Shown: in pieces, positions 6,600 through 11,998 of the stretch | Layout: each line of letters opens with the position of its first letter | Position numbering within the stretch: position 1 is the stretch's first letter | Origin: Hydnum rufescens UP504 | Lineage: Eukaryota; Basidiomycota; Agaricomycetes; Cantharellales; Hydnaceae | Length of the DNA: 11,998 bases | NCBI GenBank assembly: GCA_014904985.1 | Contig: MU129125.1 | Coordinates: 3,810 to 15,807, forward strand | Direction: 5' to 3' | Made by a program: the position numbers and the translations under genes | Notes under the pieces: model-generated | Told to the model about the DNA's origin: nothing | What the model saw: only the letters and a program-made list of their open reading frames with translations | Database searches by the model: none

Positions 6600-7908
6600 T
6601 CATCTCCATTGCAGATTGCTCTCCAGCATCCACAGTGTTTGGATGGCTCCCATGACAAGAGGACTCAGCATCCAACCGTGAATCCTCTCGTTGAACAGAT
6701 GAGGGGCAACAGAGGTCATGTCAGCAGGAATGTAATCAGACTCATCGAGGAGGATGAGAGCTGGAGGCCTGCAAGATGGAAAAATTGATTCCAATACGGA
6801 ATCATGTTGACAGGGATAGTCGATGACCCCTTGAATTGTGTCAACTGTAAACTGAACCCTCGCCGCAACAACCTCAGTTGGGCAGAGAACCTTCCAAGGC
6901 CGAATCCCAGCACAGTTACGAAGGTTGGCCATAACAAAAACCCCACAGTCTATGACTCCCGTCTGCTGTGGAGACTAAGTAACCATGGTCAGAAAAGAAC
7001 TAGTGACAAAAGATCTCACTCACAGTCTCCTCGGACCCAACAAAAGTCCATGCCTCAAGGTCAAAAGAACATGACTCGTGGGCAGTGAGGTCTGCCAAGT
7101 ATTTGGCCACAATCATCTTAATAAATTCAAAGTTGGGAAGCTGGAATATTGAGTCCAGGTACGTGACAATGCATCTCTTGAAATCAATAGAGACAACTGC
7201 CCAGTGGTTCTGGGATCCGAGATGGATTGGCATGACAATTCGCTCCATGTACATAAAGATGGGATGACGAAGATTTTTGTGCCATGATGCCACTTTGGTG
7301 AAACCATCACACAAGCGTGAGAAGAAAAAAGTGTTGAAGACATGGACAGTAGGGTGAGCAAACATCTTCAGCACATCAATATACGAGTTGATGGCATCAT
7401 CATTGACCTGACCAACTTGAAGCATACTGAGACCTTCAGGAGAAGGGAGGTGGTGAGGCCGTGGCTTCTGCCCATACTTCCTGTTGGCGACAGTCTGAAT
7501 CTGAGCCAGGAAAAGGGTTGTTAAATTCAGCTGCACAGAAAAGTTTGAAAGCCACTTACGCTCATTAGGACTATCTGGGGCAGATCTGAATAAAGATGGC
7601 AGGCTGCGAGGTCCCCAAGAGCTGAAGTTGTGAGCAATGGATCCAGCAGAGGATTGACCTGTGCTGATTCTAGTGCACCAGGCACATTTGGATTCAGAAG
7701 TGGGAAAGTAGAGGGAGGAAAACTTCAAGCACAGAAGAAGGGGCCCGGACCCAAGAACTTTGCCACCACTTTGTAGGACTTCATCGTAAGTGGTATGAAA
7801 GGGCGTTGGGGGGTTGCAACCATCAAGGTTTCGAGAAGCGCCTGCTCTTCATAGCATAGCTTCTGTCCCCATCCCCTGGATCGGGAGTAGTCCCCTGGGT
7901 AGCCATGA
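6600..7908 (-). CDS. Ulp1/SENP-type (C48) cysteine protease domain
   Basis: After HGYPGDYSRSRGWGQKLCYE the frame reads through KSYKVVAKFLGPGPFF, meets TGA at 7725-7727, and continues in the same frame with FPLLNPNVPGALES to the intron 7559-7501. The domain opens with QVNDDAINSYIDVLK, the usual Ulp1 xNDxxIN motif, then VHVFNTFFFSRL. The catalytic His is in NHWAVVSIDF (codon 7204-7206) and the Asp in YLDS (7153-7155). Intron 7023-6975 then joins EET to SPQQTGVIDCGVFV, supplying the oxyanion Gln (6963-6968) and the nucleophile Cys (6945-6947). The set matches the His-Asp-Gln-Cys core of Ulp1/SENP deSUMOylases, which cleave ubiquitin-like modifiers from lysines; the true substrate here is unknown. 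The spacing PQQxxxxDCG is that of classical family members, so catalysis could be intact if transcripts bypass the TGA. Confidence 0.85.
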
Positions 7909-8560
7909 CTAGGGGCCAAGAACCAAGGGAAAGGATGTTCAACGGGGGGACATACTCCACTGATATGGGGAGGAAATTATCCCCAGGTGCAGGTGTGACA
8001 TTCGTCAGGTTCTCCCAAGGTATCTTCGCACAACCCACCCTGTCCCAAACTGTCTCCAACCGTGGTACAAAAACTGAGACAACAAACACAGGAACTCCAT
8101 CTCGCTCTAATCCCCTGACGACCCCAAAGACACGAGAGTCCTCCATGTCATCCTCATGGAAGACAGCACCAATAAGTTTGTTATCTACCCCGAAATGGGG
8201 ACAAGGCATCCCGACTTCTCACGAGAGGCAGGCAACAAACTTGCGCATCGACCATTGCGCATATCCTCAACACAAGTAACCATACTGAAGGAATATCTCC
8301 ACATCCACCATAATTCACACTTTGGTGACATACGAGTATTTAAAATGATATTGGACATTGCTGCCATGATGCTCGCATGATGGGAGAGGAACAGGGACAT
8401 GGAGGCCGTTTCTCTGCATCTGGGAGTGCCACCCCTGGGCAAGGGTGCTTGCAGAACGGACAAAATTGGCCAGAGGATTCAAATACGACTCCTTCAGGTA
8501 AAAGCAAGCACCCTGAGGAACCAGGTCGTCGGGTCCAGGCATATTTGGATCAGCTGGGTT
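7909..8560 (-). CDS. middle exons of the protease gene, function unknown
   Basis: An exon reading NPADPNMPGPDDLVPQG...HFKYS ends at 8334 and splices over 8333-8285 (GTATGT...TTCAG) into MVTCVEDMRNGRCASLL. A second exon, from about 8209, reads CPHFGVDNKLIGAVFHEDD through GVVRGLERDGVPVFVVSVF to FLPISV and splices over 7955-7909 (GTATGT...CCTAG) into HGYPGDYSRSRGW. The join near 8190-8260 is either a missed intron or a frameshift. The stretch with alternating beta-type residues (VFGVVRG, VPVFVVSVFV) could be a small barrel of chromo- or BAH-like type, but that is a guess from pattern alone. Confidence 0.5.
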
Positions 8561-8647
8561 GCGATAAAGGTAAGGGAGGTAGGGAGATGTTTATTCCACT
8601 TCTGAGGGAATCAAGTGAAATCAGAGGGGCGACTAAGCTGAGAGTGA

Positions 8648-9357
8648 CTGCGGAGGGCGTATCATTGGTTAAGGGTATCAGGGGACCATGGCCCATTGAG
8701 CACCATACTGCCTTCATATGAGGAAAAAGAAGGCTCGGGGTTTGACCAACCATCTGGGAGCTGATCGATGTACTGGAAAGACTGACGACTGTTGCTGTAT
8801 GTCAAGCACCAGGGTTGTTGAAAAAAATGTGGCCATTCCGAATTGGAGACTAAGTACATATTAGTGATAGTGCAACAAGCACAGTAGGACAGAAACGTAC
8901 TAATCTCGCCTGGTATCTCGACTGAGGCAAGGTGAGCAAGAAGAGGTCCAGATATTCTTCGATTGGACAGTGGGTGGTCTTCGACAGCTGTCCTGAGCCC
9001 ACCCACATCAAGGGTTCTGTGATATCTGCAGTTAAGGTATGTAAGACAAGTCATGCGACATAAGCTGACCCACATATGCTCAGCAGAAGATTCTAACAAC
9101 TCCCAGGTAATGAGGAGAGTAGATAAGGAAACCACATTCCATGTTGGAAGCACTGAACTAACAAGTTCTTGATCCTCACGAGGACGATGCGACACTCCAG
9201 AGGGTATCACAGCATCCCCAGCAGGGGGATCTTGAACCATTGAATCATCGCTACAGCCGAGTTGCCAACCCTCGTGGGGATGATGCAATGCTCCAGAGGG
9301 CGTCGCAGCATCCTCAGCAGGGGGGTCGTGTATATGGCTTGTGGAAAAAGATGACAT
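8648..9357 (-). CDS. N-terminal region of the protease gene, tandem DPPA repeat
   Basis: Open from the ATG at 9357. The first 60 or so residues contain two copies of DPPA(E/G)DAxxPSGxxHxP; at DNA level the copies (around 9291-9334 and 9195-9238) are 96 bp apart, an in-frame duplication of 32 codons. The rest is richer in Leu, Trp, Cys and Tyr (for example WNVVSLSTLLITWELLES and CRMTCLTYLNCRYH) and reads like a folded domain I cannot name. A possible intron at 8708-8648 (GTATGG, CTTAAC, CGCAG) would extend the frame with LSLVAPLISLDSLRSG before a stop. How this connects to the next exon is unresolved. Confidence 0.45.
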
Positions 9358-9399
9358 AGAGGTTGGAAATCCCCGAACACCAGATCCTGTGAATTTCAC

Positions 9400-9699
9400 C
9401 TAGCCCATTTTGGGCCCAAATCCCATTTAGATTATGTTTAATCGGTAGAAAGGGGCCTCAAAATAGCGGTAAAAAACAATTAGTAGGATCCCAACCATAC
9501 CTCCATCAGTGAGCAGAGATATGGAACTATATGGAACTACTAAGAGATTGCAACAGCAGTGTAACCTCATTCCTCACTTAAACAACGATTTTGGTTCAAA
9601 ATCATGCAGGAATTCTGGGCTGGTTTAGGGATAGATAAAAATCATTGATGACTAAAGCAAGCACCAACACTCCCTTTCCCTTTCCTCAAATTTGCCATA
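9400..9699. promoter_or_regulatory. divergent intergenic region, about 300 bp
   Basis: It lies between the minus-strand protease gene and the plus-strand HNH-like pseudogene, so it should hold both promoters. A CT-rich tract (9670-9687, CTCCCTTTCCCTTTCCTC) sits 13 nt before the plus-strand ATG, a feature common upstream of fungal start sites. A short tandem repeat, ATATGGAACT twice, occurs at about 9518-9536, and a GCCCATTTTGGGC hairpin at about 9403-9415. No clear TATA box. Confidence 0.35.
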
Positions 9700-10896
9700 A
9701 TGGCTACCCCAATTTCCGATCTCAATCTGGCCTACAACCAGATCCTTAGTGCCAGTGGTCTCTTCATCGTCCAGGACAGTACAGCCAGTGGGCATGCGAA
9801 ACCCACATCAGTGTTTGTGACAGCATTTCTTTGAGCGATGTTGGAGTGTGCCCCACCAGAAGGCTGCCAGTATGTCATCAATGTAATCAATACAACAAAA
9901 GGGGTCCCCGAGGCACTTCAGTCACTTGCTTCCTTCCGGTTTCATTGGTTCATTATACCTAGTGTGTAGCCTTGATAACCCATCAGCACATCAGTCAAGT
10001 CTTTGACAATGGGAATAGTGAAGGCATGGGGCACAAGGACTCCGAGTCATTACAGTGCAGATACTCAAAACTTTGCGGCCCCTGTTGAGGTTTGAGCCAG
10101 CATCCAGGACCAAAAAATTCGATGATGCTGTGAAATTGCTTGCTCATTCAATTTGTTCGAATATGGGTAGCTGATACAGTGATACTAGGTCAAGGAACGG
10201 GAAGGCTATCATACATCCATTTACCAGGAAGCATTGGAAGAATGTGAAACAGACGAACCTATCACTCCAGTACAGATCGGTCATATCATCCCCCTCTCCA
10301 TGAATTCACCAAAGAAAGTTAGTCCATGATCTGTGCCCTCTTGCGACTTCCATGTTAACTGGACCCTAGGCCACCGATCTTGGCCGGATGTGGGACGTTA
10401 TTCAAAGCTATGGAGGACTTCAACCTGGCAAGCTCACAGGTGATCAGATCAATGAACCTTTTAATCGCCTGGTATTCGGATACCTTGAGCACTTCACATT
10501 TGATACTTTCCAGTGGTCTCTTATTCCAGATGTAAGCTTTGTCATGGTAGAGCTTATCCAACTCTAACAATTTCATCTCAGCCCAAAAATAATCCACCCC
10601 TTCCACACCACTATGTAGTCAAAATGTTCTCTGGGCATCACCCAATTTCAGGAACACCCAAGGAGGGAACTGCCGTTAAATTTGTTGATCATTGTAACAA
10701 AAATGACACTGAAGACCTGCCCAATCCTCGATTCTTGAGGCTTCACGCGGCAGTCGCCAGAGTAATCCATATGAGCGGTGCCACAGAGTACGTCGAAAAC
10801 TACCTACGAGATCTTCAAGACACACATGTCTTTGCTTCCGATGGGACAACCTCGACTATGCAATTATTTACGGTTCACTCCCTGGCGAAGGTATGA
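9700..10896 (+). pseudogene. degraded HNH-nuclease-like gene
   Basis: The ATG at 9700 opens MATPISDLNLAYNQILSASG; the same frame continues, without indels, to 10317 despite stops at 9832, 9967, 9973, 9976, 10093, 10123, 10168 and others up to 10186. Recognisable blocks are AMLECAPPEGCQYV, VKEREGYHTSIYQEALEECE and PVQIGHIIPLSMNS, the last resembling the xxxHIIP strand-helix core of HNH_2-type nucleases. Intron 10318-10369 (GTTAGT, TGTTAAC, CCTAG) and intron 10532-10581 (GTAAGC, TCTAAC, TCTCAG) both join in phase 0, leading to TGDQINEPFNRLVFGYLEHF and then to FLRLHAAVARVIHMSGATEYV, and a stop at 10894-10896. The order matches a family of HNH-domain proteins expanded in mushroom fungi (my recollection; not searched). 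The Cys-containing CVVTG-type segment usually preceding HIIP is not seen, so nuclease activity is unlikely. Confidence 0.68.
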
Positions 10897-10963
10897 TATT
10901 GTTGGCCTCAGCTGTGATAAATAACTGTTCTGAAACATTTCTCATGCACACATGTAGCTCATT

Positions 10964-11034
10964 ATGGTGTAACACCATGATTTTTCCTTCATGCTTTGTT
11001 AGTTGTGATGATGTTGTATGCGCCATAAGCGCAT
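10964..11034 (+). other. two small hairpins 3' of the HNH-like pseudogene
   Basis: ATGGTGTAACACCAT (10964-10978) and ATGCGC...GCGCAT (11018-11034) are short inverted repeats in the presumed 3' untranslated region. Fungal nuclear genes do not end at such hairpins, so no terminator role is claimed. The region 10897-11188 shows nothing else that I can name. Confidence 0.3.
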
Positions 11035-11188
11035 GAAAGAAATTTTATGTTACAATCCCTCTTCTGTTACTATGCATTATGCCTGTCTCATTTTGGGTCA
11101 TTTTGATCCAGGTTAAATTGATCGTCTGTTGAATGGCAATAACGATGAGATGGAGGGAAAGAGATCAAGGGGATGGCGTTGAAGAGGG

Positions 11189-11276
11189 TATTCCTGCTGA
11201 CAGGAAGCCACGACACAAAGTGTAGCCCGACATCTGGCTTGGAGTGGTCAGTGCAGTGGTCACAGAAGGATGGCAA
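11189..11276. repeat. dispersed 75-bp repeat, copy B
   Basis: The partner of 4867-4943, same orientation, about 6.3 kb away. Shared runs include TTCCTGCTGACAGGAAGCCA, GACACAAAGTGTAGCC and ATGGCAAAAC. Weak similarity may extend about 80 nt to the left (GGCAATAACGATGAGATGG against GTCAACAAAGTGTGCTGATGGG). Sequence to the right differs. 11277-11440 shows no gene I can support. Confidence 0.72.
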
Positions 11277-11445
11277 AACCGGATTCCTTTGGTTGGAACG
11301 GAAGCTTCTGCCATGCTCCGGACCGACTTTTGAGGAAAGCGTACAGGTATAGAACTCATTAACTTGAGTGGGTGCCTGCTTTCTTTTTTCTTATCGACTC
11401 TGGCCGACTCAAATGGGACCCTGGAATTTTGTCCAAACACACTTA

Positions 11446-11639
11446 GGGCCCGTTCGGATACCCCAGAAACGTTTCTTAAACGGTACCAAAAACTATCAAA
11501 TAGATATAGTTGGTCTCCAAAACAGTGTTTTGATGTTCGTTTTGAGCGCTATCATGAAACACCCTGATGGCAAAACAACCTAAATATTTTTATATTGAGA
11601 AACGTGTTTGAGCCATATTTCTGGGGTATCGAATGGCCC
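11446..11639. mobile_element. 194-bp PIF/Harbinger-type MITE
   Basis: The left end is GGGCCCGTTCGGATACCCCA; the reverse complement of the right end is GGGCCATTCGATACCCCAGA, a terminal inverted repeat of about 25 bp with two single-base gaps. TTA lies directly outside both ends (11443-11445 and 11640-11642). A 3-bp TWA target duplication with GGGCC-starting TIRs is characteristic of Tourist-like PIF/Harbinger MITEs. Inner sequences (GAAACGTTT and its partner near 11600) extend the symmetry. No coding capacity. The near-perfect ends suggest a fairly recent insertion relative to the neighbouring decay. Confidence 0.82.
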
Positions 11640-11823
11640 TTATATGATAGTACTGTACAACATAATGTAATGCCTCAAAACTACAGTGTAACAATATGAA
11701 ATAATGTAACAGCCAGAGGGGCTTCATACTCCTCGAGTCCAGTGTAGGGGCCTCAAAATCTGTTCCAGAGGTAGCTTGATAAAATGGAGTCATGCACATA
11801 GGAGACAAAGGAAAATAAAGGAC

Positions 11824-11991
11824 CTAATCACTGAGGATAAGTAAAGACTCAACCTGCACCAGTACATTAATATCTGGTGTCTGATACCATCCTTCTTTTG
11901 GCAAGTAAGTGCAAGGGAAAAAGTTTTTCACCAGATAGCCTGAGGGAAAATAGAGCTTCTCAGAGCTTTCCAAGGGCATGTTTACATCCAT
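11824..11991 (-). CDS. short protein-like fragment at the right edge, unknown
   Basis: On the minus strand an ATG at 11991 opens 55 codons: MDVNMPLESSEKLYFPSGYL, then KNFFPCTYLPKEGWYQTPDINVLVQ, and a stop at 11824-11826. Amino-acid composition is protein-like and the sequence GTTGAG follows NVLVQ at 11853, where a splice donor could lie; a downstream minus-strand stretch (TPFYQATSGTDFEAPTLDS, about 11780-11730) may be a further exon. The gene probably begins outside the window or has lost its neighbours to the MITE region. No family recognised. Confidence 0.35.
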   Translation of the reverse strand: MDVNMPLESSEKLYFPSGYLVKNFFPCTYLPKEGWYQTPDINVLVQVESLLILSD

Positions 11992-11998
11992 GTTTTTT

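Larger units (their letters stand above)
5127..9357 (-). pseudogene. large multi-exon gene with Ulp1-type protease domain, partly degraded
   Basis: A run of protein-like exons on the minus strand. Supported introns: 8333-8285 (49 nt), 7955-7909 (47 nt), 7559-7501 (59 nt), 7023-6975 (49 nt) and 5437-5388 (50 nt); each removes a frame change and leaves an open frame. A weaker one is 8708-8648. From N to C terminus: a Ser/Pro-rich start with two copies of DPPAxDAxxPSG; a Cys/aromatic-rich middle; the Ulp1 catalytic domain; a Pro-rich repeat; an unrecognised C-terminal region. Breaks are TGA at 7725-7727, TGA at 5328-5330 and three indels in the Pro-rich repeat. Joins near 8560-8650, 8190-8260 and 6600-6680 are unresolved, so this may be two genes. 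Large Ulp1-like genes of this kind in fungi often accompany DNA transposons, but no transposase is present here. The start at 9357 is the first ATG of the open stretch and is tentative. Confidence 0.6.

Noticed and set aside
10355..10606. 83-codon minus-strand frame
   Set aside because: It is antisense to plus-strand exons that splice in phase 0 and resemble the HNH-nuclease-like family.
11165..11440. 91-codon minus-strand frame across the dispersed repeat
   Set aside because: Half of it is the repeat shared with 4867-4943; composition is weak and no exon signals support it.

Overview
The window looks like accessory, repeat-rich DNA from a filamentous basidiomycete, probably an Agaricomycete. 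Evidence: protein-like exons are joined in frame by 47-61 nt introns with GTRNGT-type donors and YAG acceptors; there is a degraded gene of an HNH-nuclease-like family that I associate with mushroom-forming fungi (from memory); there is a multi-exon Ulp1/SENP-type cysteine protease gene; and small DNA transposons are present. I cannot name the species. There is no rRNA, tRNA or CRISPR array that I can see.

Layout. Positions 1-300 are a 15-bp minisatellite. Positions about 340-4230 form an unusual locus. At its heart is a giant palindrome centred at 931/932, with 326-bp arms (601-926 and 937-1262) that align without gaps and weaker homology out to about 340 and 1490. Leaving the palindrome in both directions are copies of a two-hairpin module: a palindrome of about 30 bp with CCACACACC arms, then within about 10 nt a splice-donor-like GTAAGT, then an intron-like stretch of 99-121 nt carrying a second palindrome of about 30 bp (AAAAGAGCAGC arms), a CTAAC-like branch point and a TAG. 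One copy points left and nine point right. The stems covary between copies. AC-rich segments without a consistent reading frame lie between the modules. A 675-bp non-autonomous, hAT-like element (2084-2758; 8-bp target duplication, CAGGTT-rich subtermini) sits inside one segment. This array is the best candidate for something undescribed.

Positions 4230-5126 hold a TAA microsatellite, a GGGGCCCC palindrome cluster, an isolated N-terminal exon on the minus strand and one copy of a dispersed repeat of about 75 bp. Positions 9357 to 5127 (minus strand) hold a large, partly degraded multi-exon gene. It contains an Ulp1-type protease domain with its His-Asp-Gln-Cys residues intact, then a Pro-rich minisatellite region and an unrecognised C-terminal region. 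Two in-frame TGAs and three apparent indels break it.

A short divergent intergenic region (9400-9699) leads to a plus-strand HNH-nuclease-like pseudogene (9700-10896). Its 5' half keeps one frame but has many stops, and its 3' half splices cleanly through two introns. The remainder holds a second copy of the dispersed repeat (11189-11276), a 194-bp PIF/Harbinger-type MITE with TTA target duplications (11446-11639), and a short minus-strand coding fragment at the right edge.

The parts do not form an operon-like system. They look like a transposon-rich, slowly decaying region around a self-complementary, possibly transcribed hairpin array. Splice sites, introns and joins were inferred by eye; no alignment, folding or database search was run.
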